From: Ornithinicoccus sp045032955
GTDB lineage: Bacteria; Actinomycetota; Actinomycetes; Actinomycetales; Dermatophilaceae
Assembly (NCBI RefSeq): GCF_045032955.1
Contig: NZ_JBJFZU010000008.1
Location: forward strand, 110,240 to 174,239
DNA: 64,000 nt
Direction of reading: 5' to 3'
Every line of letters begins with the position of its first letter. The first letter of the stretch is position 1. A program made the translations under genes and the position numbers. Shown in pieces: positions 1-9,813 of the stretch. The notes under the pieces are model-generated. The model had not been told where the DNA came from and made no database searches. It saw nothing but the letters and a program-made list of their open reading frames with translations.

Positions 1-2613
<2,613 letters not shown>

Positions 2614-3078
2614 GGATGGTCCTTCCACGGGCCTATGGTTGAGCGGCGGTCAGGCGTGACCAGGACCTGCTTCGGATACAGCGCGATTCGAGGGTGTCAG
2701 GCGCCTCGGTCGACCGGCCGGGGCGCGCACCGACGCATCTAGCGGAGATCGGAGACAGGTGCAGGGCAGCGCAAAGTACGACTGTACACGGATGACTGAC
2801 CCGACGTCCAATCGGGACGACGGGGTGCTCGGTCTCCGATGCCGGCGTCGGGGGCGGCCGCGCCCCCGGGATCGTCCCGGCACCTGCCCACCGGCAGTTG
2901 CGTGACTCGATGGTGCTCCCTCCCCCACCCTCCCGTCAAGCAATGGTCCGGGCGTGCCCCCCTCGCACAGGGCCCGGAACGCGACGCGGGCGGGGTCGCA
3001 CCCGTGGGTGCGACCCCGCCCGAGGCGGAGTGGAGCGTCCGGGTCAGCCGTGAGTCACCTCACGACGCCCGGCGCGGC
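2614..3078 (-). other. rplL-rpoB intergenic region
   Basis: This 465-bp stretch separates rplL from rpoB. It holds the hairpin listed separately at 2987-3022 and, nearer rpoB, an AT-richer island around 2770-2800 in otherwise very GC-rich DNA, which is where an rpoB promoter would be expected. I cannot pick a convincing -35/-10 pair. Short open frames on both strands here show no recognisable protein and are taken as chance. The long spacing and hairpin imply partial uncoupling of rpoB from rplJL. Confidence 0.5.
2987..3022 (-). terminator. Hairpin terminator or attenuator after rplL
   Basis: Perfect 17-bp inverted repeat (arms 2987-3003 and 3006-3022; the innermost pairs must open to form the loop), lying about 57 nt beyond the rplL stop. 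There is no U-tract, as is common for high-GC actinobacterial terminators. It may fully or partly end transcription before rpoB. Confidence 0.75.
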
Positions 3079-3465
3079 TCACTTGAGCGTGACGGTGGCG
3101 CCAGCGCCCTCGAGCTGCTCCTTGGCCTTGTTCGCGGCGTCCTTGTCGACCTTCTCCAGGACCGGCTTCGGCGCCCCGTCGACGAGGTCCTTGGCCTCCT
3201 TGAGGCCCAGGGAGGTCAGCGCACGGACCTCCTTGATGACCTGGATCTTCTTGTCGCCCGCGGCCTCGAGGACGACGTCGAACTCGTCCTGCTCCTCGAC
3301 GGCGGCGGCCTCGCCACCACCGGCCGGACCGGCGGCCGCGACGGCGACCGGGGCGGCGGCGGTGACCTCGAAGGTCTCCTCGAAGACCTTGACGAACTCG
3401 GACAGCTCGATGAGGGTCATCTCCTTGAACTGCTCAAGGAGCTCCTCGGTGCTCAGCTTCGCCAT
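3079..3465 (-). CDS. rplL: 50S ribosomal protein L7/L12
   Basis: 128-residue stalk protein; as dimers it binds the L10 C-terminus and recruits translation factors to the ribosome. The N-terminal dimerisation helix (STEELLEQFKEMTLIELSEF) is followed by an Ala/Gly hinge (about residues 35-55) and the conserved C-terminal globular domain with KKIQVIKEVR, GLKEAKDLVD and the closing ATVTLK. Length is normal. It lies 75 bp downstream of rplJ on the same strand and is followed by a strong hairpin, so the unit is rplJ-rplL, probably autoregulated through the L10 leader. Confidence 0.98.
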   Translation of the reverse strand: MAKLSTEELLEQFKEMTLIELSEFVKVFEETFEVTAAAPVAVAAAGPAGGGEAAAVEEQDEFDVVLEAAGDKKIQVIKEVRALTSLGLKEAKDLVDGAPKPVLEKVDKDAANKAKEQLEGAGATVTLK

Positions 3466-3540
3466 GGTGGCGTTCCTTCCTCTTCTGTGCCGTGAGTGGC
3501 GTTGTGATGGTGAACCGGACCGTGCCCCGTGGGGCTCGGC

Positions 3541-4182
3541 TCAGCTCTCGTCGCCACCCTCGGCGACGTCGGTGGTCGCCTCGGCCGGAGCCTCGGCGGG
3601 GGTGTCGGCCTCGGCCGACGGAGCCTCGTCGGCAGCAGCCGACTCGGACCCTGCGGTGGAACCGCCCTGCGCCTCGACCTTCGCGCGCAGCGCGTCGACC
3701 ACCCGTGCGGTGGAGGACAGCGGTGCGGCGAACAGGCCGGCGGCCTTGGACAGGTTGCCCTTCATGGCACCTGCCAGCTTGGCCAGCAGGACCTCGCGGG
3801 ACTCGAGGTCCGCGAGCTTGGTGATCTCGGCGGGCGTCAACGGCGCACCGTCGAAGACACCGCCCTTGATGACCAGGGCCGGGTTGGCCTTGGCGAAGTC
3901 ACGCAGACCCTTGGCGACCGCGACCGGGTCACCGGTCACGAAAGCAATGGCCGTGGGGCCCTGGAGGTGCTCGTCGAGTCCGTCGATACCGGCCTCGGCA
4001 GCAGCACGCTTGGTCAGCGTGTTCTTCACCACGGCGTAGGTGGCGTGCTCACGGACGGTGTTCCGCAGCTCGGTGATCTGACTCACCTTGAGGCCGCGGT
4101 ACTCCGTCAGCACGGCCGCACCGGAGCTGCGGAACTTCTCCGTCAGCTCGGCGATGGCAGCAGCCTTCTCGGGCGTCGCCAT
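3541..4182 (-). CDS. rplJ: 50S ribosomal protein L10 with acidic Ala-rich tail
   Basis: L10 forms the base of the L7/L12 stalk. I chose ATG at 4182 (MATPEKAAAI) because AAGGAGG sits 5-6 nt upstream; an in-frame GTG at 4197 would put this ribosome-binding site inside the gene. The protein is then 213 residues. The core (LTEYRGLKVSQITELR, VKNTLTKRA, GPTAIAFVTGDPVAVAK) is standard. After about residue 175 there is an extra tail rich in Ala, Glu, Asp and Ser that common ~175-residue L10 proteins lack; similar tails are seen in other actinobacteria. An L10 leader lies upstream. Confidence 0.96.
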   Translation of the reverse strand: MATPEKAAAIAELTEKFRSSGAAVLTEYRGLKVSQITELRNTVREHATYAVVKNTLTKRAAAEAGIDGLDEHLQGPTAIAFVTGDPVAVAKGLRDFAKANPALVIKGGVFDGAPLTPAEITKLADLESREVLLAKLAGAMKGNLSKAAGLFAAPLSSTARVVDALRAKVEAQGGSTAGSESAAADEAPSAEADTPAEAPAEATTDVAEGGDES

Positions 4183-4204
4183 ACTGGCCTCCTTCACGTC
4201 GTGG

Positions 4205-4405
4205 TGCCGGATACCCCCCGGCCCGACACGACAAGAGCCCCGGCGCAGGCGCCAGGGCTCATCAGGTCTGCGTCGGCATACCGCCGCAGCTCAAGCTCGT
4301 GTCACCTACGCTGGCGTCCCTGTCGTGGGAACCTTCGGCCGACATGGTCCAGGACGTCTGCACGTCCGGGGCACGCCGACAACCGGCGGTCTGTGGGTAT
4401 GCCCC
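4205..4405 (-). ncRNA. L10 leader (ribosomal protein autoregulatory RNA) of rplJL
   Basis: The ~200 nt before rplJ carry elements expected of the L10 leader, the mRNA site where L10(L12)4 binds and represses its own operon: an AGACCGCCGGTTGTC element (complement of about 4376-4392), a GCCGAAGGTTCCC element (complement of 4327-4339), and an 11-bp hairpin next to the gene (arms 4235-4245 and 4250-4260, one G-U pair). Two copies of the octamer discussed in the findings lie here in opposite orientation (4275-4282, 4396-4403). Assignment is by pattern and position; a covariance-model search was not possible. Confidence 0.7.
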
Positions 4406-4488
4406 TCAGGGTAGGGCATCGCGCGCGGCACGGACAAATCCGGCAGCACGACGCGGCCCCCTGGGCGGTCCCGGGGGATGATGGTCCG

Positions 4489-5787
4489 ATGCACGAACCC
4501 CCCGCAGAGCACGTCTACCACCGGCTGGTGCAGCCGGACCCCGCTGCCGAGCAGGAGTTCGGCGGCAGCGGCCGGGTGGCCGCCGGGGGCGTCCGCCTGA
4601 TCGTCGCCAACGCCCTGCAGAACGTCGGCGACCAGGTGGTGAACGCCAAGACCGTCCTCCCCTGGTTGTTCTCCGTGCTGGGGGCCCCCGCGGCGATGGT
4701 GGCGCTGCTGGTGCCGCTGCGGGAGTCCGGGTCGATGCTGCCGCAGGCCGCGCTGGCGCCGCGGGTGGCCGCACGCCCGCGCCGCACCCGGGTGTGGATG
4801 CTGGGCGCGGCCGTCCAGGGCGTGTCCACGCTGGGGATGGCCGCCGCCGCGGTGCTGCTGGTGGGCGCACCCGCCGGGGCGGCCGTGCTGGTGGCACTGA
4901 CCTGCTTCGCCCTGGGCCGTGCGCTGTGCTCGATCGCCGCCAAGGACGTGCAAGGACGCAGCGTGCCCAAGGGGCAGCGCGGACAGGTGACCGGCACGGC
5001 CACAGCCATCTCCGGCGTGGCCGCGATCGCCGTGGGGCTGGGTCTGCACGCCCTCGGACCGTCGCTGTCGGCCGGCACCCTGGCCGCCTTCCTGGTCGGT
5101 GCCGCGCTGGCCTGGTGCGTCGGCATCGTCGTCTATGCCGGGATCCCGGAGGAGCCTGCGGCCGACGCGCAGGAGCACGCGCCCTGGTGGCGGGACACGG
5201 TGGACCTGCTGCGCGGTGACCGGGCCTTCCGGTCCTTCGTGCTGGCCCGGACACTGCTGCTGGTGTCGGCCCTGGCGCCGCCCTTCATCGTGACCCTGGC
5301 CGTGGACGCAGGCGGGTCCGTGCTGGCGGGGCTGGGCTCCTTCGTGATCGCCCAGGGCGTGGCGTCGGCCGTGGGGGGTCGGGTCTTCGGCCGGCTGGCC
5401 GACCGGTCGAGCCGCCTGGTGATGGTGCTCGGGTCGCTGGTCGCCTCGCTGGCCGTCCTCGTCGTGGTGCTGGTGGTCGCGCTGGCGCCGGACGGCTCGG
5501 TCGTGCTGCCGGTGACGTTGGTCGGGGCATACCTGGTGATCAGCCTGGTGCACGTGGGCGTCCGGGTCGCCCGCAAGACGTATGTCGTGGACGTCGCCGA
5601 GGGCGACCAGCGCACCCGCTACGTGGCGGTGTCGAACACCGCGATGGGGCTGGTGCTGCTGGTCACCGGTGCCGTCAGCGCCGGGCTCGCGCTCTTCGGC
5701 CAGCTGCCCGCCCTGGTCTTCCTCGCGGTGCTGGGGCTCCTCGGGGCGGCCGTGTCGTGGCGGCTGCCCGAGGTCTCGAAGGGCTGA
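4489..5787 (+). CDS. MFS transporter
   Basis: 432-residue membrane protein of the major facilitator superfamily with about twelve hydrophobic segments. The N-terminal cytoplasmic stretch (about 30 residues) precedes the first segment (LIVANALQNVGDQVVNAK). A GRLADRSSRLVM loop in the second half resembles the MFS motif between helices 8 and 9. Substrate unknown; the general look is of an exporter. The start is ATG at 4489; an open frame continues far upstream over rplJ but has no support there. GATGAT lies 6 nt before the ATG, so a leaderless transcript is possible. It is read divergently from rplJ and convergently with the next gene. Confidence 0.85.
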   Translation: MHEPPAEHVYHRLVQPDPAAEQEFGGSGRVAAGGVRLIVANALQNVGDQVVNAKTVLPWLFSVLGAPAAMVALLVPLRESGSMLPQAALAPRVAARPRRTRVWMLGAAVQGVSTLGMAAAAVLLVGAPAGAAVLVALTCFALGRALCSIAAKDVQGRSVPKGQRGQVTGTATAISGVAAIAVGLGLHALGPSLSAGTLAAFLVGAALAWCVGIVVYAGIPEEPAADAQEHAPWWRDTVDLLRGDRAFRSFVLARTLLLVSALAPPFIVTLAVDAGGSVLAGLGSFVIAQGVASAVGGRVFGRLADRSSRLVMVLGSLVASLAVLVVVLVVALAPDGSVVLPVTLVGAYLVISLVHVGVRVARKTYVVDVAEGDQRTRYVAVSNTAMGLVLLVTGAVSAGLALFGQLPALVFLAVLGLLGAAVSWRLPEVSKG

Positions 5788-5944
5788 GGGCCGCAGGGCC
5801 GTCATACTCAAGGGCGCGGTCCCCCGAGTCCCCAGCCCCACGACACCAGGCGCCACGCCAGGCAGATCCGCGCAGGTTCTGACGGCGGCGGATCCAGGGT
5901 TTCCTGGCGACATGGGGCCTGTGGGGCGTGTGGGCGGTGGTGGC

Positions 5945-6907
5945 TCAGGAGGCCGGGCCGGTGAGAGCTCGCGCGTGGGTGCCGGGCCGGGCAGCAGCTC
6001 TGGCGAAGGCGGCGTGCAGCTTGCCGGCGACCGTGGCACCCGAGGCGAGGTCGGCCCAGGTGAGCCGGACGACCTCGTAGCCGAGCTCGCGCAGGCGGTC
6101 CTCCCGGACCTTCTCGGCGCGCAGGGCCGCCGCGTCCCCGTACTTCAGCATCCCGTCGAACTCCACGACCACTCCGGCGTCGCGGAAGAGGAAGTCGACC
6201 CGGGCCACGAACGCCCCGGCGGCGTCCCGGATCTCGGCCTGCTGCTCGGGGTCGGGCAGGCCGACCAGCACGAAGACCCACCTGCAGCGGGACTCCCCCG
6301 CCGACTCGCTGCGCGCCGAGGCCAGCTCGATCATCCTGAGTGCACGGCCGCGACCGGTCACCGGGCCGAGCGCGGCAGCAGCGACGTCCAGGGCGGCGCG
6401 GTCGATGACGCCCGTGTGCAGCGCGGCGTCCGCGCTCACCAGGCCGGCCTCGACACCGAAGCGGGACGCCACCTGCAGGCAGGCCATCGCCGGGACCACG
6501 CAGCGGGTGCCCTCGCGGTCGGCGAGGAAGGGTGACGGCACCTGCTGGTGCACCACCACCGTGCGGTCGGCACGGGAGCGCCCCGGGACGGTGCGGACCA
6601 GGTGCACGCGCTCGTCGACGCCGTGCACCCCGATGCCCTGGACGGCGAGGGCGCTGTGATGGCTCAGCGCCACCGCCGCCCCGGCGCGTTCCCGCGCCAC
6701 GGCACGAGCCCGGAGGTGGTGCCGGTCCCAGGGCGGGGCGGCCCGCCAGAGCTCGCCGTCCACGAAGGTCCCCCGGCGCAGGCGCACCAGGCGCCCGCGA
6801 GCGACCAGGTCCCGGACCGCCTCGGACCCGAGGCCCAACGCCTCGAGGTCCCGGGTGCCGGCGACCCCTCGGTGGGTGGCCAGCAGCAGGCTCAGCGCGT
6901 CATCCAT
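5945..6907 (-). CDS. AbiEi-like/DUF559 domain protein
   Basis: 320-residue protein with two recognisable parts. Residues 1-60 resemble the winged-helix N-terminus of AbiEi-type antitoxins (LLATHRGVAGTRDLEALGL, then VARGRLVRLRRGTFV). The C-terminal ~100 residues look like a DUF559/VSR-type PD-(D/E)xK nuclease fold: FVARVDFLFRDAGVVVEFDG, KYGD, EKVREDRLRELGYEVVRLTW. Such proteins are very common and multi-copy in actinobacteria, usually without an AbiEii toxin partner; none is seen here. Function is unknown; a role in DNA transactions or defence is only a guess. The gene stands alone between convergent neighbours. Confidence 0.7.
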   Translation of the reverse strand: MDDALSLLLATHRGVAGTRDLEALGLGSEAVRDLVARGRLVRLRRGTFVDGELWRAAPPWDRHHLRARAVARERAGAAVALSHHSALAVQGIGVHGVDERVHLVRTVPGRSRADRTVVVHQQVPSPFLADREGTRCVVPAMACLQVASRFGVEAGLVSADAALHTGVIDRAALDVAAAALGPVTGRGRALRMIELASARSESAGESRCRWVFVLVGLPDPEQQAEIRDAAGAFVARVDFLFRDAGVVVEFDGMLKYGDAAALRAEKVREDRLRELGYEVVRLTWADLASGATVAGKLHAAFARAAARPGTHARALTGPAS

Positions 6908-7017
6908 CCGCCCAGGGTGGGCGAACGGCCGGCGCCGTGGTGTCTCTGAGGTGCGTGCGACCCCTCAGGGCCGTAAGCGCCCCTGGGGTCGGGGCGCATA
7001 CGGGCGTGGGGACGACA

Positions 7018-7053
7018 GAGGCCCCCGGCGAGCTCTCGCTCACCGGGGGCCTC
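7018..7053 (-). terminator. Terminator of rplKA
   Basis: Inverted repeat GAGGCCCCCGG / CCGGGGGCCTC (7018-7028, 7043-7053) with a loop that can itself pair (CGAGC/GCTCA); it begins about 10 nt past the rplA stop and is followed on the minus strand by TGTCGTCC. A standard hairpin terminator. Confidence 0.85.
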
Positions 7054-7062
7054 GTCGACCGC

Positions 7063-7779
7063 TCACTCGCCTGCGGCGACCTCCACCACGGAGCCCACGC
7101 GCGACGGGTCCAGCGGGATGCCGGGGCCCATCGTGGTGGCCATCGTGGCCTTGGTGACGTACCGGCCCTTGGAGCTGGACGGCTTGAGCCGCAGCACCTC
7201 TTCGATGGCCGCACCGTAGTTCTCCGCCAGCGTGGCCTCGTCGAACGAGGTCTTGCCGATGATGAAGTGCAGGTTGCTGTGCTTGTCGACGCGGAACTCG
7301 ATCTTGCCGCCCTTGATGTCGGAGACGGCCTTGCCGGTGTCCATCGTCACGGTGCCGGTCTTCGGGTTCGGCATCAGGCCGCGGGGGCCCAGGATCTTGC
7401 CCAGACGGCCGACCTTGCCCATCAGGTCCGGGGTCGCGACCACGGCGTCGAAGTCGGTCCAGCCGCCGGAGACCTTGTCGATCATGTCGTCCGAGCCGAC
7501 GTAGTCGGCACCGGCCTCGCGGGCGGCCTCGGCCTTGTCGCCGTTGGCGAAGACGAGGACGCGGGCGGTCTTGCCCGTCCCGCCGGGCAGGTTGACGGTG
7601 CCACGGACCAGCTGGTCCGCCTTGCGCGGGTCGACGCCCAGTCGCAGGGCGACCTCGACGGTCGCGTCGTAGGTGGTGGTGCTGGTCTCCTTGGCCAGGC
7701 GGATCGCCTCACGAGGGGTGTAGAGCGTGCCCTCGGTGAGCTTGTCCGCCGCGGCGCGGTAGGCCTTGCTGCGCTTCAT
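7063..7779 (-). CDS. rplA: 50S ribosomal protein L1
   Basis: 238-residue L1, the stalk protein next to the E site that helps release deacylated tRNA. The start ATG at 7779 gives MKRSKAYRAAADK; an ATG four codons upstream is possible but is less typical of the family. Diagnostic blocks are GTVNLPGGTGK, KILGPRGLMPNPKTGTVT and the final VTKATMATTMGPGI region. Length is normal. It is the second gene of rplK-rplA, preceded by a strong intercistronic hairpin and followed by a terminator. Confidence 0.97.
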   Translation of the reverse strand: MKRSKAYRAAADKLTEGTLYTPREAIRLAKETSTTTYDATVEVALRLGVDPRKADQLVRGTVNLPGGTGKTARVLVFANGDKAEAAREAGADYVGSDDMIDKVSGGWTDFDAVVATPDLMGKVGRLGKILGPRGLMPNPKTGTVTMDTGKAVSDIKGGKIEFRVDKHSNLHFIIGKTSFDEATLAENYGAAIEEVLRLKPSSSKGRYVTKATMATTMGPGIPLDPSRVGSVVEVAAGE

Positions 7780-7845
7780 CGTGCACTCCATTCGGTGTGG
7801 TGGGAGCTGTGGTCGTACGGGCCGGCGCAGGCCCTGCCACAGTGC

Positions 7846-7886
7846 GAGGTATGCCGTGCCGCCCGGGGGGCGGACCGGCATACCTC
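7846..7886 (-). promoter_or_regulatory. Intercistronic hairpin between rplK and rplA
   Basis: 11-bp perfect arms GAGGTATGCCG / CGGCATACCTC (7846-7856, 7876-7886) enclose a 2x2 internal loop and a second 6-bp stem CCGCCC/GGGCGG (7859-7864, 7868-7873). The element begins a few nt after the rplK stop. It could be a partial terminator, an mRNA processing or stability element, or an L1 regulatory target; the L1 target is not obvious. The outer arms are made of the over-abundant octamer described in the findings. Confidence 0.6.
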
Positions 7887-7893
7887 AGGGTGA

Positions 7894-8325
7894 TCACTCG
7901 GTGGTGACGCCCATCGAGCGCGCGGTGCCGGCGATGATCCGCTTGGCCATCTCCAGGTCGCTCGCGTTGAGGTCCTGCATCTTCATCTCCGCGATCTCGG
8001 TGAGCTGCGCGTCGGTCAGCTTCGCGACCTTCGTCTTGTGCGGCTCACCGGACCCCTTGGCGACGCCGGCAGCCTTCTTGATCAGCTCGGCGGCCGGCGG
8101 GGTCTTGGTGATGAAGGTGAAGGAACGGTCCTCGAAGACCGTGATCTCGACCGGGATGACGTTGCCACGCTGGGACTCCGTCGCGGCGTTGTAGGCCTTG
8201 ACGAACTCCATGATGTTGACACCGTGCTGACCCAGCGCCGGCCCGACGGGCGGGGCGGGGGTGGCGGCACCGGCCTGGATCTGCAGCTTGATGAAGCCGG
8301 AGACCTTCTTGCTCTTGGGGGGCAT
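7894..8325 (-). CDS. rplK: 50S ribosomal protein L11
   Basis: 143-residue L11, which binds the GTPase-associated 23S rRNA and is the thiostrepton target region. The N-terminal domain carries IKLQIQAGAATPAPPVGPALGQHGVNIMEF, including the Pro-rich hinge linked to thiostrepton sensitivity; the C-terminal RNA-binding domain ends with MAKRIIAGTARSMGV. Full length, ATG start. It follows nusG after a hairpin and precedes rplA, the usual bacterial order. Confidence 0.97.
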   Translation of the reverse strand: MPPKSKKVSGFIKLQIQAGAATPAPPVGPALGQHGVNIMEFVKAYNAATESQRGNVIPVEITVFEDRSFTFITKTPPAAELIKKAAGVAKGSGEPHKTKVAKLTDAQLTEIAEMKMQDLNASDLEMAKRIIAGTARSMGVTTE

Positions 8326-8380
8326 GCTGATTTCTCCTTCGTCGGTGGGCCGACGCCGTGGGCGATGACCCGGTTGCAGT

Positions 8381-8404
8381 CCGGGGCGCGGGTCCGCGCC
8401 CCGG
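8381..8404 (-). terminator. Hairpin between nusG and rplK
   Basis: Inverted repeat CCGGGGCGCGG / CCGCGCCCCGG (8381-8391, 8394-8404) starting about 5 nt past the nusG stop. It is very GC-rich, without a U-tract. It likely ends or attenuates the secE-nusG transcript before rplKA. Confidence 0.7.
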
Positions 8405-8409
8405 GGGGA

Positions 8410-9264
8410 TCAGATCTTGGCGACCTGGTTGAACGACAGCTCGACCGGGGTCTCGCGGCCGAAGATCGAGACCAGCACCTTGAGCTTGTTGCTCTCGGGC
8501 AGGATCTCGGAGATCGTGGCGGGAAGGGTCTCGAACGGACCCTCCATGACGGTGACGGACTCGCCGACCTCGAAGTCGACCTGCGGCTGCGCGGAGCGGG
8601 AGGACCCGGAGTCCTGCTGGCCGGAGGCGGCGGAGGATCCGGCGGCCGGGGCCGGGGTGTCGAAGGTCGGGGCCAGCATGGAGACGACCTCGTCGATCGA
8701 GAGCGGCACCGGCTGGTGGGCGTTGCCGACGAAGCCGGTGACGCCGGGCGTGTGCCGCACGGCTCCCCACGACTCGTCGGTGAGCTCCATCCGGACCAGC
8801 ACGTAGCCGGGCATCCGGACGCGGCGCACCTGCTTGCGCTGGCCGTTCTTGATCTCGGTCACCTCTTCCATGGGGACCTCCACCTCGAAGATGTAGTCCT
8901 CCATGTTGAGGCTGGTGATACGGGTCTCCAGGTTGTGCTTCACCCGGTTCTCGTAGCCGGCGTAGGAGTGCACGACGAACCAGTCGCCGTACTTGCCGCG
9001 CAGCACCGAGGTGAACTCCTCCAGGGGGTCCACCACGGCCTCGGCGTCGTCGCCGTCCTCGTCGGCCGGCTCCGCACCCTCGGGCGCCGGGTCGGCGACC
9101 GGCTCGGAGTGAACCTCGTCGTCCTCCCCGTAGACGGCGTCCTCCACGGGGTCGGTCGCCGAGGAGTCGGTGGCACCGTCCGCCGCGGACGCGACGTCGA
9201 GGTCGGCGTCCTGCACGGACTGTTCGGCGGTGACCTGGTCATGGTCAGGGGTGTGCTCGGACAT
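8410..9264 (-). CDS. nusG: Transcription antitermination/elongation factor NusG
   Basis: 284-residue NusG. Residues 1-90 are an acidic, low-complexity extension (many Glu, Asp, Ala, Pro) typical of actinobacterial NusG. The NGN domain follows (GDWFVVHSYAGYENRVKHNL to RMPGYVLVRM, then TPGVTGFVGN), then a linker rich in Ala, Ser, Gln and a C-terminal KOW domain (FEVGESVTVMEGPFETLPAT, ending LSFNQVAKI). NGN binds the RNA polymerase clamp; KOW contacts Rho or the S10 protein. It lies 53 bp after secE on the same strand. Long acidic N-terminus aside, nothing is unusual. Confidence 0.96.
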   Translation of the reverse strand: MSEHTPDHDQVTAEQSVQDADLDVASAADGATDSSATDPVEDAVYGEDDEVHSEPVADPAPEGAEPADEDGDDAEAVVDPLEEFTSVLRGKYGDWFVVHSYAGYENRVKHNLETRITSLNMEDYIFEVEVPMEEVTEIKNGQRKQVRRVRMPGYVLVRMELTDESWGAVRHTPGVTGFVGNAHQPVPLSIDEVVSMLAPTFDTPAPAAGSSAASGQQDSGSSRSAQPQVDFEVGESVTVMEGPFETLPATISEILPESNKLKVLVSIFGRETPVELSFNQVAKI

Positions 9265-9317
9265 GCCCTACTTCCTCAGGTGTGGTGCCTCGGCGCGGGG
9301 GCGACGAGGAGCGGCGG

Positions 9318-9563
9318 TCAGGCCCCGAAGACGAGGCCGACCAGCCGCTGGAACAGCTGGTCGAGGCCGAAGACGAAGGCCATCATCACGACGACGAAGA
9401 CGAACACGACGATCGTGTAGGTGATGAGCTCCTGCCGCGTGGGCTGGACGACCTTGCGCAGCTCGGCCAGGACCTGCTCGACGAAGGTGGCCGGGCGCAC
9501 CGACTGGCCGGAGCCAGGCTCGCTGCGGGCGGCACCATCGGTGTCGCGGGCGGGGTTCGCCAC
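9318..9563 (-). CDS. secE: Preprotein translocase subunit SecE
   Basis: Small single-span SecE that clamps SecY. I chose GTG at 9563 (MANPARDTDGAA), with AGGAAGG about 7 nt upstream, rather than a longer open frame that would run back into the tRNA gene; the protein is then 81 residues. The amphipathic segment FVEQVLAELRKVVQPTRQEL precedes one transmembrane helix (ITYTIVVFVFVVVMMAFVFG). Order tRNA-Trp, secE, nusG, rplK, rplA is typical for the phylum. Confidence 0.95.
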   Translation of the reverse strand: MANPARDTDGAARSEPGSGQSVRPATFVEQVLAELRKVVQPTRQELITYTIVVFVFVVVMMAFVFGLDQLFQRLVGLVFGA

Positions 9564-9629
9564 GGATCGCCTTCCTGTTGCAGGTCTGGTTGGTCGCGAC
9601 GTCCATGCTCTGCCTGCACGTCGCTCGCG

Positions 9630-9702
9630 CAGGGCAAGAGGGACTCGAACCCCCAACCGCCGGTTTTGGAGACCGGTGCTCTACCAATTGAGCTATTGCC
9701 CT
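9630..9702 (-). tRNA. tRNA-Trp (CCA)
   Basis: 73-nt cloverleaf on the minus strand: acceptor AGGGCAA/TTGCCCT, D-arm GCTCAATTGGTAGAGC, anticodon stem CCGGT/ACCGG around loop CTCCAAA (anticodon CCA), T-arm with GGTTCGAGTCC. Discriminator is G, as in bacterial tRNA-Trp; 3' CCA is not encoded. Located just before secE. Confidence 0.97.
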
Positions 9703-9813
9703 TCACCCGGGGACCGCGGCACCGGCCGCCGTTGGGGGGCAGGCTGGTGCGTGGTGCGAACACCCGAATGGGCAGTCTACGTGACGCGCGTCCACAGGTG
9801 CAAAGATGGGCGG

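Noticed and set aside
5865..5894. Terminator between the MFS gene and the AbiEi/DUF559 gene
   Set aside because: Only 7-bp arms (GATCCGC/GCGGATC) with a 16-nt loop; too weak to call.
4306..6039. 577-codon minus-strand open frame
   Set aside because: Shadow of the MFS gene; His/Gln/Gly/Arg-rich with no domain.
5945..6907. Complete type IV toxin-antitoxin (AbiE) system
   Set aside because: Only an AbiEi-like N-terminus is present and there is no AbiEii nucleotidyltransferase next to it.
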